From positions 170,832 through 234,831 of the forward strand of contig NZ_JAQQTE010000023.1 of NCBI RefSeq assembly GCF_028561565.1: 64,000 nt of DNA, given 5' to 3'. Below are positions 9,268-17,172 of this stretch, one piece after another. This stretch comes from Gilvibacter sediminis (lineage in GTDB: Bacteria > Bacteroidota > Bacteroidia > Flavobacteriales > Flavobacteriaceae). The stretch's first letter is position 1. Each line of letters starts with the position of its first letter. Under the pieces are notes generated by a model that saw only the letters and a list, made by a program, of their open reading frames with translations, was not told the origin of the DNA and ran no database searches. Made by a program: the position numbers and the translations under genes.

Positions 9268-10524
9268 TTAGTCGTTTTGAGTAACAACTGAAGAGTTTCC
9301 GTTACCTACTTGAGTTACAACACTCATGTGTCCTAACCCGTTTTGAGTAACAGTACTTGTATTGAAGTCACCAGTTTGGCTAACTACGCTTTGGTTCAAA
9401 TCTCCAGTTTGGATCACTCCAGAAATGTTTCCATCTCCGAATTGATCAACATCGCTGAAGTTCTCATCTCCAAATTGCTTCACATCACTGAAGTTTCCGA
9501 TTCCCACTTGGGTTACGAAACTGTCATTGCTGAATCCACTTTGAAGAACACTGCTGTTGTTCAGCAGTCCTTCTTGGTATACATCAGACTCATTTTCGTC
9601 ACCTACTTGGGCAACTCCTGAACTGTTGTTGTCTCCAAGCTGTACTACATATGAGTAGTTGTCGTTTCCATTTTGGTTAACCAAAGATCCGTTAGCATTA
9701 CCTGTTTGGTAAACTTCAGACCAGTTGTCGTCACCAGTTTGGTTCTGAAAACTACCGTTGAAGTTACCGTCTTGGATATTGAAGCCAAGGTTGTCGTTAC
9801 CGGTTTGTGTAGTAACGCTATTGTTATTGTCTCCATATTGACCAGCTCCGGCGTAGTTATCATTACCTGTTTGGTTCATGTCATTGGTGTTATCATTACC
9901 AAACTGTTGGTTCTCTGCAAGATTTCCGTTTCCAACCTGATCTTGGTCGTTGTCGTTATCGTCACCTTGCTGATCGCTTCCAGCGTAGTTGTCATCACCT
10001 TGTTGAAGGATATCGGATTCGTTATCGTTTCCGATTTGACGATTCTCACCTGTATTGTCATCTCCTTCTTGAGTGACGTTAGAAGTGTTGTCGTTTCCTA
10101 TTTGTCTAACCCATCCGTAGTTATCGTCAGATCCGTCACCGTCAGCATCACCAAATTGGTTTACGTTTGCTTCGTTGTCGTTTCCTTCTTGATAAATCTT
10201 AGAATAGTTATCGTCGTTAATTGATGCACCTGCGCCAAAACCTTGATACGTATTGGCAGAGTTACCATCTCCAAGTTGATCAACATCAGATTCGTTATTG
10301 TTACCTAGTTGATCCGTATCATTTGCGTTAAGAGATCCTGTTTGGTCAACAGCAGAAGTGTTTTCATCTCCAACTTGATCAACAGTAGAACCGTTCATAA
10401 ACCCAGTTTGGTTAACGGTCGAACCGTTCATATTACCAGTTTGAGTTACGGTACTGTTGTTCATTTGAGCGAAAGACGTTGCTGCGAACAACAGTGCAAA
10501 TGCACTTAAAATTACTTTTTTCAT
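9268..10524 (-). CDS. csgA: Giant curlin-repeat protein, CsgA-like amyloid subunit
   Basis: A secreted amyloid subunit of 418 residues. The start is the ATG at 10524, which opens a Bacteroidota signal peptide (MKKVILSAFALLF ... FAQ); a longer frame upstream lacks sense. The mature part is almost wholly built of an 11-residue unit of the form V-x-Q-x-G-x-x-N-x-S-x, for example DQLGDGNSANT and NQTGDDNWSEV, about 36 units against about 10 half-repeats in E. coli CsgA. One insert is seen around QGFGAGASINDDNYSK and one with DADGDGSDDN. It ends GNGNSSVVTQND, nearly as its upstream paralogue. It should be exported by CsgG/E/F and stack as a beta-solenoid fibre. Confidence 0.92.
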   Translation of the reverse strand: MKKVILSAFALLFAATSFAQMNNSTVTQTGNMNGSTVNQTGFMNGSTVDQVGDENTSAVDQTGSLNANDTDQLGNNNESDVDQLGDGNSANTYQGFGAGASINDDNYSKIYQEGNDNEANVNQFGDADGDGSDDNYGWVRQIGNDNTSNVTQEGDDNTGENRQIGNDNESDILQQGDDNYAGSDQQGDDNDNDQDQVGNGNLAENQQFGNDNTNDMNQTGNDNYAGAGQYGDNNNSVTTQTGNDNLGFNIQDGNFNGSFQNQTGDDNWSEVYQTGNANGSLVNQNGNDNYSYVVQLGDNNSSGVAQVGDENESDVYQEGLLNNSSVLQSGFSNDSFVTQVGIGNFSDVKQFGDENFSDVDQFGDGNISGVIQTGDLNQSVVSQTGDFNTSTVTQNGLGHMSVVTQVGNGNSSVVTQND

Positions 10525-10588
10525 AAATATAAAATGTGGGGAATAGCAGTTTCCTGCATAGACCATAATTACGATCTGATTTGAACTA

Positions 10589-10609
10589 CTACCTGCCTGG
10601 TGCAGGTAG
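10589..10609 (-). other. Perfect stem-loop between the two curlin genes
   Basis: CTACCTGC (10589-10596) and GCAGGTAG (10602-10609) form an 8-bp stem with a 5-base loop in the 115-base gap between the two curlin genes. There is no T run on the minus strand. It could stabilise the 3' end of the first curlin message. Confidence 0.5.
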
Positions 10610-10639
10610 CAGATCAAACCTGAGATCAATTAATAATAA

Positions 10640-11764
10640 TTAGTCGTTTTGTGTAACAGAGCTCATGTTTCCGTTACCTGTTTGAAGAACAACTGACATG
10701 TGCTGAGTTCCGTTTTGAGAAACTGTGCTCATGTTAGAGTTTCCAATTTGGTCAACATCAGACATGTTGTTGAATCCATCTTGAGTAACATAAGACTCGT
10801 TCAAGTCTCCAGCTTGGTCAGCAGTAGAAACGTTTTCGTCTCCAGTCTGAGTAGCGTTAGCGATGTTGTCGTTTCCGATAGATGTGTTCTGAGCGTCGTT
10901 CAAGTCTCCGAACTGTCCAATATAAGCACTGTTTCCGTCACCTACTTGGTAGTTTCCGAAGAATCCTCCGTTAGCGTCGTTCATGTCACCAACTTGCTCG
11001 ATAGCAGAAACGTTCATGTTCCCGTACTGTCCAGTACCAGAGTTGTTGTCATTTCCGATAGAAGAGTTAGTAGCGGTGTTCATGTCTCCCTCCTGGTTGA
11101 TACCCCAGATAAGGCTAGAACCACCACCTAAGTTACGCTCACCATCTTGTAGAGATGAAGCCGTGTTAGAATCACCAGTTTGGGTGATCTTGAACTGGTT
11201 CTGAAGTCCGTTTTGTCTTAGGTTGTCCATAACGTTGTTGTTACCAACTTGGTCAACATCAGCGTTGTTTTCATCACCTGTTTGGTAAACACCCCAGAAA
11301 CCACCGTTAGCGATGTTTCCTACACCGTCTTGGAAAATGTCAGAAACGTTGTCTGCACCGTCTTGACGAGTACCAGCGTTGTTTCCATCTCCCAAAGAAG
11401 TAGTGTTGGCTAAGTTGCGCTCACCAGTTTGGTAAGTACCCCAGATAAGTCCGGCACCACCACCTTGGTTACCATTACCTTCTTGGTAAGTGTTAGAGTC
11501 GTTGTCAGTTCCCGACTGAGTAGTACGGAATTGGTTGTTGTTTCCAATTTGATCAACGTCAGAATCGTTGGTAGTACCATTTTGCTCTACAAGAGAGTTG
11601 TTGGCATCACCAATTTGGTCAACGTCAGAGTTGTTCATGAAACCAGTTTGAGTAACGGTAGATGCGTTCGCATTACCGTCCTGGAATACATCACTATTGT
11701 TCATCTGTGCAAAACCCACAGTTCCAACCAATAGTGCTGCTGCGCTTAAAATTACTTTTTTCAT
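10640..11764 (-). CDS. csgA: Giant curlin-repeat protein, first gene of curli operon
   Basis: A 374-residue secreted curlin paralogue with signal peptide MKKVILSAAALLVGTVGFAQ. Most of the chain is the 11-residue Q-x-G-x-x-N unit (DQIGDANNSLV, TQSGTDNDSNT). It differs from its neighbour by longer Gly/Trp units: GGGAGLIWG at 101-109 and GGGSSLIWG at 213-221, and ANGGFWGVYQ at 152-161 and ANGGFFGNYQ at 264-273. Both pairs are exactly 112 residues apart, so a block of about ten units was duplicated internally. Ends GNGNMSSVTQND. As first gene after a 500-base noncoding region it probably follows the operon promoter. Confidence 0.92.
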   Translation of the reverse strand: MKKVILSAAALLVGTVGFAQMNNSDVFQDGNANASTVTQTGFMNNSDVDQIGDANNSLVEQNGTTNDSDVDQIGNNNQFRTTQSGTDNDSNTYQEGNGNQGGGAGLIWGTYQTGERNLANTTSLGDGNNAGTRQDGADNVSDIFQDGVGNIANGGFWGVYQTGDENNADVDQVGNNNVMDNLRQNGLQNQFKITQTGDSNTASSLQDGERNLGGGSSLIWGINQEGDMNTATNSSIGNDNNSGTGQYGNMNVSAIEQVGDMNDANGGFFGNYQVGDGNSAYIGQFGDLNDAQNTSIGNDNIANATQTGDENVSTADQAGDLNESYVTQDGFNNMSDVDQIGNSNMSTVSQNGTQHMSVVLQTGNGNMSSVTQND

Positions 11765-12264
11765 AATTGTTTGATTTAAAGTATAAGGATTAGGAATTAG
11801 TATTCAATAATAAGGAATCGCCTGCGCGAGAGGGTGTGTGTTTGGTAAAATTTGGCAATGTATTTCCGGTCACGCCTGTTTGCGATTTTTAATTAATTGT
11901 TTTTCAGCATGTTAATTCGCAGCTTTTGTGAGTTAGCCCCGAATTCAATTTGGGATGTGTTGATGTTTAGTAGCTCTGAACTTCTCGTTTTACATGAGCC
12001 ACAGGGGGAGTTTGCGTTTTAAAGCGGAATAAATATAGGGAAGATTCTACGTAGGAAAAAAGGGGTAAATCCTGTTGATTTTTACAAAGGTTTAAATTGT
12101 AGGACAACCCTTACTCGAAGTTAAAAATTAGCCGACCTTCGACCTAATTTTGTCGGCGAAAAACCAATATCTTTCGATATTTTGAAATGTTAATTTTTTG
12201 TTAATTCCTACAAAAGCGCGAAATCGTTTTCGTACACCACGTAGAACTACGTAGTTCTACGTAT
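11765..12264. promoter_or_regulatory. 500-base noncoding region upstream of curli operon
   Basis: No gene is seen. It lies upstream of the curli operon and downstream of the GSIII gene, both on the minus strand, so it should hold the curli promoter. I see a 12131-12136/12152-12157 inverted repeat (GCCGAC/GTCGGC), an isolated CTACGTAG palindrome at 12048-12055 and the long palindrome at its right end. No convincing TAnnTTTG with a correctly spaced TTTG was found on the minus strand; weak partial matches occur at 11805-11812 and 11856-11862. Confidence 0.5.
12239..12262. promoter_or_regulatory. 24-bp perfect palindrome centred on CTACGTAG
   Basis: Bases 12239-12262 read identically on both strands; the arms are ACGTAGAACTAC and its complement, centred on TACGTA. 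It sits 2 bases beyond the GSIII stop codon. No T run follows on the minus strand, so it is not a typical terminator. The core CTACGTAG recurs 190 bases away at 12048-12055, which hints at an operator of a dimeric regulator for the curli operon. Confidence 0.6.
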
Positions 12265-14466
12265 CTAATTTGTAAAAAGTAGCTCCCTGTACTTGGTTAG
12301 GGGCCAAAGCTGATCATCCACCAACAGCTCTAACTTATCACAATTCTTTCTAACTGACTGAATATGAGGGAGTACAGTCTCGCAATAGGCCATTGCTCTT
12401 TCACTTGCACTGAGCACATTGGCTTGCTTTCGAGCCTCAATCATAGCAGCAACTCCCTGATTGATCTCTCTGATGTAGCCCGAAATCTGCTCTAATAAGC
12501 GTAAGGGTTCTTCGGTATATTCATTTGTGGTTTTGCCGTACACGGCTTTTAGACCAGAAATATTCTCAAGCAAGACATTCTGATATCTTATGGCTGTAGG
12601 AACGACATGGTTTCGGGCAATATCTCCAAGCACTCTGGCCTCGATCTGAATACGTAAGGCATACTCCTCCATTTCGATCTCATAGCGCGCTTCAACTTCG
12701 GTCTTACTCAGAATTCCAAGCGATTCAAAAAGAGCAACACTCGACGCACTAATCTTAGCTTTTAAAGCCTCTGGAGTATTCTTGGCGTTTGAAAGTTTGC
12801 GTTTCTTAGCTTCCTTCTCCCAAGCTTCCCCATAACCATCGCCTTCAAAACGAATGCGTTTGGCGTCCTTAATATACTCTCTCAGCACATTAAAGATGGC
12901 ATCGTCCTTTTTCATGCCCTTCTGATCAATTAGCGCATCGACTTCAAGCTTGAAGTCCTGAAGCTGTTTAGCAACTATAGCATTGAGTACGGTCATAGAG
13001 TTCGCACAATTAGCACTACTGCCCACAGCTCTAAATTCAAATTTGTTCCCCGTAAAGGCAAAAGGTGAAGTTCTATTGCGGTCTGTGTTGTCTAATAAGA
13101 TCTCAGGGATCTTCCCTACTACGTTGAGTTTAAGCTCGGTTTTTTCTTGCGGTGACAATTTACCGCTGGTTACTTTTTCAAGTTCATCAAGTACAGCTGT
13201 GAGTTGTGACCCAATAAAGACGGAGATTATCGCAGGAGGCGCTTCATTAGCACCTAGTCTATGATCATTCCCTGCACTGGCTATTGAAGCACGTAAAAGC
13301 GCTTCATGAGTATTCACAGCTTTAATCGTATTAATAAAGAAGGTAAGAAACTGTAAGTTCTTCATTGGCGTGCTCCCGGGGCTGAGCAAATTGACGCCCG
13401 TATTGGTTTGCAAAGACCAGTTGTTGTGTTTTCCAGAACCGTTGATCCCGGCAAAAGGTTTCTCGTGGAAAAGCACCTTAAAGTGATGTCGTTTGGCCAC
13501 CTTGTCCATCACATCCATTAATAAGGAGTTGTGATCTACAGCCAAATTAGCCTCTTCAAAAATAGGAGCCAACTCAAATTGGTTAGGCGCGACCTCATTG
13601 TGACGTGTTTTTACAGGAACACCCAACAGCATACACTCACGCTCTAAGTCGCGCATAAAATTCAATGCCCGTGATGGAATAGATCCAAAATAGTGATCGT
13701 CCAACTGTTGTCCCTTCGCAGATGCGTGTCCTAATAAGGTACGTCCCGCCAACATAATATCCGGTCGTGAAGCTGCCAAAGCCGCATCGATCAAAAAATA
13801 TTCTTGCTCCCAACCTAAAGTAGCATTAACCTTACTGACGTTCTTATCAAAATAACGTGCTACTGAAGTTGCAGCGGCATCTACCGCTTGTAAAGCTCTT
13901 AATAAAGGAGTCTTATAATCCAAGGCTTCACCCGTATAGGAAACAAATACGGTGGGAACACAGAGCGTAGTTCCATAGACAAATGCCGGAGAGGTTGGGT
14001 CCCATGCAGTATAACCTCGGGCTTCAAAGGTATTTCTGATTCCACCATGTGGGAAGCTGCTCGCATCAGGCTCTTGCTGTACTAACTGACTTGCGCCGAG
14101 TTTTTCTATAACGGAACCGTCTGCCTGCGTTTCAAAAAAGGCATCGTGCTTCTCCGCAGTGGAACCGGTTAAAGGCTGAAACCAATGCGTATAATGTGTC
14201 GCTCCTTTAGATATGGCCCATTCCTTCATTCCTGCAGCGATATGACCAGCCGTTTGCCTATCGATCTTATCACCCTTTTCAATAGCTGCCAGAATGGTTT
14301 GATAAGCGTCTGAGGTTAAGTACTGACGCATGGCCGAATCATTGAATACATGTTTGGCAAAGAGTTCGGAGCGGCGTCCGGTCTCTTCTACCTTAATAGT
14401 ATCGCGTTGAAGTGCCGTTTGCAAAGCATTGAATCTGATCTGTGCCATGGTTCTGATTTTTGACAA
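12265..14466 (-). CDS. glnN: Glutamine synthetase type III
   Basis: Makes glutamine from glutamate, ammonium and ATP in the cytosol. Length 733 residues is typical of the large GSIII form of Bacteroidota. Motifs: N-terminal beta-grasp region with THYTHWFQPLTGSTAEKHD, substrate/metal region LGWEQEYFLID, KTRHNEVAPNQFELAPIFEEANLA, the ATP-binding GINGSGKHNNWSLQTNTG, NDHRLGANEAPPA and NRTSPFAFTGNKFEFRAVGSS. A C-terminal helical tail contains LIDQKGMKKDDAIF. It is divergent from a second, GSII-type, synthetase; a -7 like TAGTTTTG (14486-14493, minus strand) precedes it. Confidence 0.96.
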   Translation of the reverse strand: MSKIRTMAQIRFNALQTALQRDTIKVEETGRRSELFAKHVFNDSAMRQYLTSDAYQTILAAIEKGDKIDRQTAGHIAAGMKEWAISKGATHYTHWFQPLTGSTAEKHDAFFETQADGSVIEKLGASQLVQQEPDASSFPHGGIRNTFEARGYTAWDPTSPAFVYGTTLCVPTVFVSYTGEALDYKTPLLRALQAVDAAATSVARYFDKNVSKVNATLGWEQEYFLIDAALAASRPDIMLAGRTLLGHASAKGQQLDDHYFGSIPSRALNFMRDLERECMLLGVPVKTRHNEVAPNQFELAPIFEEANLAVDHNSLLMDVMDKVAKRHHFKVLFHEKPFAGINGSGKHNNWSLQTNTGVNLLSPGSTPMKNLQFLTFFINTIKAVNTHEALLRASIASAGNDHRLGANEAPPAIISVFIGSQLTAVLDELEKVTSGKLSPQEKTELKLNVVGKIPEILLDNTDRNRTSPFAFTGNKFEFRAVGSSANCANSMTVLNAIVAKQLQDFKLEVDALIDQKGMKKDDAIFNVLREYIKDAKRIRFEGDGYGEAWEKEAKKRKLSNAKNTPEALKAKISASSVALFESLGILSKTEVEARYEIEMEEYALRIQIEARVLGDIARNHVVPTAIRYQNVLLENISGLKAVYGKTTNEYTEEPLRLLEQISGYIREINQGVAAMIEARKQANVLSASERAMAYCETVLPHIQSVRKNCDKLELLVDDQLWPLTKYRELLFTN

Positions 14467-14509
14467 AAATACAATTTAAAGCAGTCAAAACTACGATTAA
14501 AACAAAATG

Positions 14510-14556
14510 ACCCCCTAAAATTGAGGGGGTATCAACAAAATAATCAATTTTGTTGA
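14510..14556. promoter_or_regulatory. Tandem inverted repeats between the two glutamine synthetase genes
   Basis: Two hairpins lie back to back: ACCCCCT/AGGGGGT (14510-14516/14524-14530) with a 7-base loop, and TCAACAAAAT/ATTTTGTTGA (14532-14541/14547-14556) with a 5-base loop. ACCCCCTA recurs at 14563-14570. They lie upstream of the -7 elements of both divergent genes, so they may be operators for joint nitrogen control. Which protein binds is unknown. Confidence 0.55.
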
Positions 14557-14574
14557 AAACTTACCCCCTATTTC

Positions 14575-14605
14575 TTTAGCGGTTCACTTAAGAGTATTAC
14601 TTTTG
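14575..14605 (+). promoter_or_regulatory. Putative Bacteroidota promoter of GSII-type gene
   Basis: TTTA (14575-14578), 19 bases, then TACTTTTG (14598-14605), which matches the -7 consensus TAnnTTTG exactly and the -33 TTTG with one difference. The start codon follows 32 bases after. Confidence 0.55.
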
Positions 14606-14637
14606 CATCGTTCATTTAATATTGAAGTATATATATT

Positions 14638-15648
14638 ATGAGTAAAACTAAACTAGAGTACATTTGGTTGGACGGTTATTATCCCACCCAAAACATGCGA
14701 AGCAAGACTAAAGTAGTAGACGATTTCAGTGGAAATCTAGAAGATTGTCCAATTTGGTCTTTTGACGGCTCTTCTACCAAGCAAGCGGAAGGTAACTCAT
14801 CTGACTGTTTGTTGAAACCCGTAGCAATTTATCCAGATCCTGCACGTAGAGACGGGTACCTGGTTATGACAGAGGTATTAAATGCGGATGGAACTCCACA
14901 CGAGTCTAACGCACGCGCTACTATTGATGATGACGATAACGACTTCTGGTTTGGATTTGAGCAGGAGTACTTCATTATGGACAAGCACACACAACTTCCT
15001 CTAGGATTCCCAATTGGTGGATACCCTGGACCTCAAGGAATGTATTACTGTTCTGTTGGAGGTAGAAATACACACGGACGTGACTTTGTTGAAGAGCACG
15101 CTAATTTGTGTATTGATGCTGGATTGAACTTTGAAGGGATCAACCAAGAGGTTGCTTCTGGACAGTGGGAATTCCAATTGTTCGCCAAAGGAGCTAAGAA
15201 AGCTGGAGACGAGATTTGGGTAGCTCGCTACTTATTGGATCGTCTTACCGAACAATACGACTACTATATTGAATACCACCCAAAACCAGTAAAAGGTGAC
15301 TGGAACGGTTCTGGTATGCACGCGAACTTCTCAAACACCACATTGCGTACTTGTGGTTCACAAGAAGTATATGAAAAGATCTGTGAAGCCTTCCGCCCGG
15401 TGACCAAAGAGCACATTGAGGTGTATGGTGAATTTAACGATCAACGTTTGACTGGATTGCACGAAACTGCATCGATCAAAGACTTTAGCTACGGTATCTC
15501 TGACCGTGGAGCTTCTATCCGTATTCCTATTATTACTGTGGAAAAAGGATGGAAAGGATGGTTGGAAGATCGTCGTCCAGCATCTAACGGAGATCCATAC
15601 AAGATTGCAGGAAGAATCATCAAGACAGTTAAATCTGCTGATGTATAA
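14638..15648 (+). CDS. glnII: Glutamine synthetase, GSII (eukaryote-like) type
   Basis: A 336-residue glutamine synthetase of the short beta-grasp type. Motifs: LEYIWLDGYYPTQNMRSKTK, PIWSFDGSSTKQAEGNSSDCLLKPVA, WFGFEQEYFIMD, the glycine-rich GINQEVASGQWEFQ, the ATP site KGDWNGSGMHANFS and DRGASIRIPI, with RRPASNGDPYKI near the end. Its length and GSSTxQA motif are those of eukaryotic GSII and its bacterial relatives. Having it face the GSIII gene suggests shared or opposite regulation by nitrogen status, which is inference. It is followed by a terminator. Confidence 0.95.
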   Translation: MSKTKLEYIWLDGYYPTQNMRSKTKVVDDFSGNLEDCPIWSFDGSSTKQAEGNSSDCLLKPVAIYPDPARRDGYLVMTEVLNADGTPHESNARATIDDDDNDFWFGFEQEYFIMDKHTQLPLGFPIGGYPGPQGMYYCSVGGRNTHGRDFVEEHANLCIDAGLNFEGINQEVASGQWEFQLFAKGAKKAGDEIWVARYLLDRLTEQYDYYIEYHPKPVKGDWNGSGMHANFSNTTLRTCGSQEVYEKICEAFRPVTKEHIEVYGEFNDQRLTGLHETASIKDFSYGISDRGASIRIPIITVEKGWKGWLEDRRPASNGDPYKIAGRIIKTVKSADV

Positions 15649-15675
15649 ACCCTGAGATTATCTTCAAATAAATTT

Positions 15676-15704
15676 AAGCGTCTGTTTTTACAGGCGCTTT
15701 TTTT
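15676..15704 (+). terminator. Intrinsic terminator after GSII gene
   Basis: AAGCGTCTG pairs with CAGGCGCTT (one G-T wobble) around TTTTTA and is followed by a T run that runs into the last codons of the convergent antiporter gene. Confidence 0.8.
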
Positions 15705-16650
15705 ATATAAATGCTAAGGCAACAAAGACCGCGTAACCGATCACTAGAAGCAACCCTTTATAACGCGCAAAGACAAAACGCTTGGGAATAAAGGCCAGAG
15801 GAATTAAGACCGCGGCAAAGGCCAGCATCCAAAAGATATCTGCTGTTAATACCTTAGGATCATTGAGTCCAATGGGTTGAATAATTGCGGTAAGCCCCAA
15901 GACCGAAGCAATGTTGAAAATGTTGGAACCAATTAGGTTTCCTAAAGAAATGGCTTTCTCCTTTTTAAGCGCCGCGATCACGGAAGCCGCCAGTTCTGGC
16001 ACTGAGGTCCCAATGGCGATCATAGTCACCGCAATGACGCGTTCGCTGATTCCTAAATCAGTAGCTATTTCTACAGCGCCTTTTACTAATAACTCACTTC
16101 CACCCCATAAGGCGACGCCACCAATAAGTAACCAGATTATAATTTTTACTCCGGAGGTCATGGCTAGAGCGCCGTTTACACTGCCCTCATCTTCACTCTT
16201 TGCTCGTAAACGCGCACGGCGGATCAGCAGATACAAATAGACCACTAATGCACTGATGAGCATAATTCCCTCTAAGGAGGAGATCACTTTATCATTCAGC
16301 AGAAAAAGGTAGAGCGCCCCACTGAGCAGCATCATTACCGGCCAATTGAATTTGTAGAAATCCTTGTCTATGGCCAGCGGCATGATCACGGCGGTTACTC
16401 CGAGCACCAAACCTATATTAGCAATATTGGAACCGATCACGTTCCCCAAAGAAATGTCTGAATGTCCGTCCAAAGCGGCTTGAAGACTCACCAAAAGCTC
16501 AGGCGCGGAGGTAGCAAAGCTTACCACGGTAAGCCCGATGACCATCTTGGAAAGTTTCAATTTAAAGGAAAGGGCTACGGAAGATCGGACCAAATACTCG
16601 CCCCCTACTACCAACAGCGTAAACCCTAAGAGGATATACAGTACACTCAT
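15703..16650 (-). CDS. Calcium/sodium antiporter, CaCA family (YrbG-like)
   Basis: A 315-residue inner-membrane exchanger with about ten hydrophobic segments. It has the two inverted alpha-repeats of the CaCA family: SFATSAPELLVSLQAALDG..ISLGNVIGSNIANIGLVLG (first half) and AIGTSVPELAASVIAALK..ISLGNLIGSNIFNIASVLG (second half), each with the ion-binding Glu in the SxPEL motif. It exchanges Ca2+ for Na+ across the inner membrane. A charged loop (RRARLRAKSEDEGS) separates the halves. It stands alone, ending tail to tail with the GSII gene. Confidence 0.92.
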   Translation of the reverse strand: MSVLYILLGFTLLVVGGEYLVRSSVALSFKLKLSKMVIGLTVVSFATSAPELLVSLQAALDGHSDISLGNVIGSNIANIGLVLGVTAVIMPLAIDKDFYKFNWPVMMLLSGALYLFLLNDKVISSLEGIMLISALVVYLYLLIRRARLRAKSEDEGSVNGALAMTSGVKIIIWLLIGGVALWGGSELLVKGAVEIATDLGISERVIAVTMIAIGTSVPELAASVIAALKKEKAISLGNLIGSNIFNIASVLGLTAIIQPIGLNDPKVLTADIFWMLAFAAVLIPLAFIPKRFVFARYKGLLLVIGYAVFVALAFI

Positions 16651-16739
16651 TCACTTAATGTATGCGACGAAGATACTACAATAATAAAGGACGAACAACG
16701 ACCAAAAACAGGGAATTTTTGATCCTTTAAACAATATTT

Positions 16740-16784
16740 AACTATAATTGTAGTTGTATAACTAGAAAAATAGTTATAGATTTG
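16740..16784 (+). promoter_or_regulatory. Promoter with embedded BlaI-type operators
   Basis: TTG (16754-16756) and TAGATTTG (16777-16784) are 20 bases apart, a good Bacteroidota promoter. The spacer is almost filled by a perfect inverted repeat, TATAACTA (16757-16764)/TAGTTATA (16771-16778). A second one, AACTA/TAGTT (16740-16744/16751-16755), overlaps the -33 element. BlaI/MecI repressors bind such short AT-rich dyads, so autoregulation of the downstream pair is likely. Confidence 0.75.
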
Positions 16785-16809
16785 ATTCATCAATCAAGCA
16801 CAAGGTATT

Positions 16810-17172
16810 ATGGAAAGACTCACCAATAAAGAAGAAGCGATCATGCAAGCGCTTTGGAAGCTTAAAAAAGCTTTTGTCAAAGAGATTCTTGCAGAGTTGG
16901 ATCACAACAATCATTACAATACGGTATCAACGATTGTTCGCAACTTGGAAGAGAAGGGATATATAGGACACCAAGCCTTTGGGAAAACGCATCAGTATTT
17001 TCCACTGGTAAGTAAAGAGGCCTACACAGACACCTTTATGAGTCTGGCCAGTGAGCGTTACTTTGACAGCAGCTTTAAGAATATGGTGAGCTTCTTTGCC
17101 AAAAAAGAGAAGATTAGCGCCGCTGAGCTCAAAGAGATCTTAGACATCATTGAAAACAAAAAAGAGGACTAA
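16810..17172 (+). CDS. blaI: BlaI/MecI/CopY family transcriptional repressor
   Basis: A 120-residue winged-helix repressor: MERLTNKEEAIMQALWKLKKAFVKEILAEL forms the first helices, YNTVSTIVRNLEEKGYIGHQAFGKTHQYFPL the recognition helix and wing, and the acidic C-terminal helices (residues about 75-120) the dimer arm cleaved in BlaI relatives. It binds dyads near its own promoter, where such repeats are present. The stop overlaps the ATG of the next gene (TAATG), the usual BlaI-BlaR arrangement. The signal sensed need not be a beta-lactam. Confidence 0.92.
   Translation: MERLTNKEEAIMQALWKLKKAFVKEILAELDHNNHYNTVSTIVRNLEEKGYIGHQAFGKTHQYFPLVSKEAYTDTFMSLASERYFDSSFKNMVSFFAKKEKISAAELKEILDIIENKKED

Noticed and set aside
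9673..10224. Long plus-strand frames opposite the curlin genes
   Set aside because: The repetitive Val/Ser/Ile translations mirror the antisense of Q-G-N repeats; no signal peptide or domain.
9268..11764. Regular 33-base periodicity that might be mistaken for a CRISPR array
   Set aside because: The period is that of 11-codon curlin units in an open frame; no identical repeats with unique spacers.
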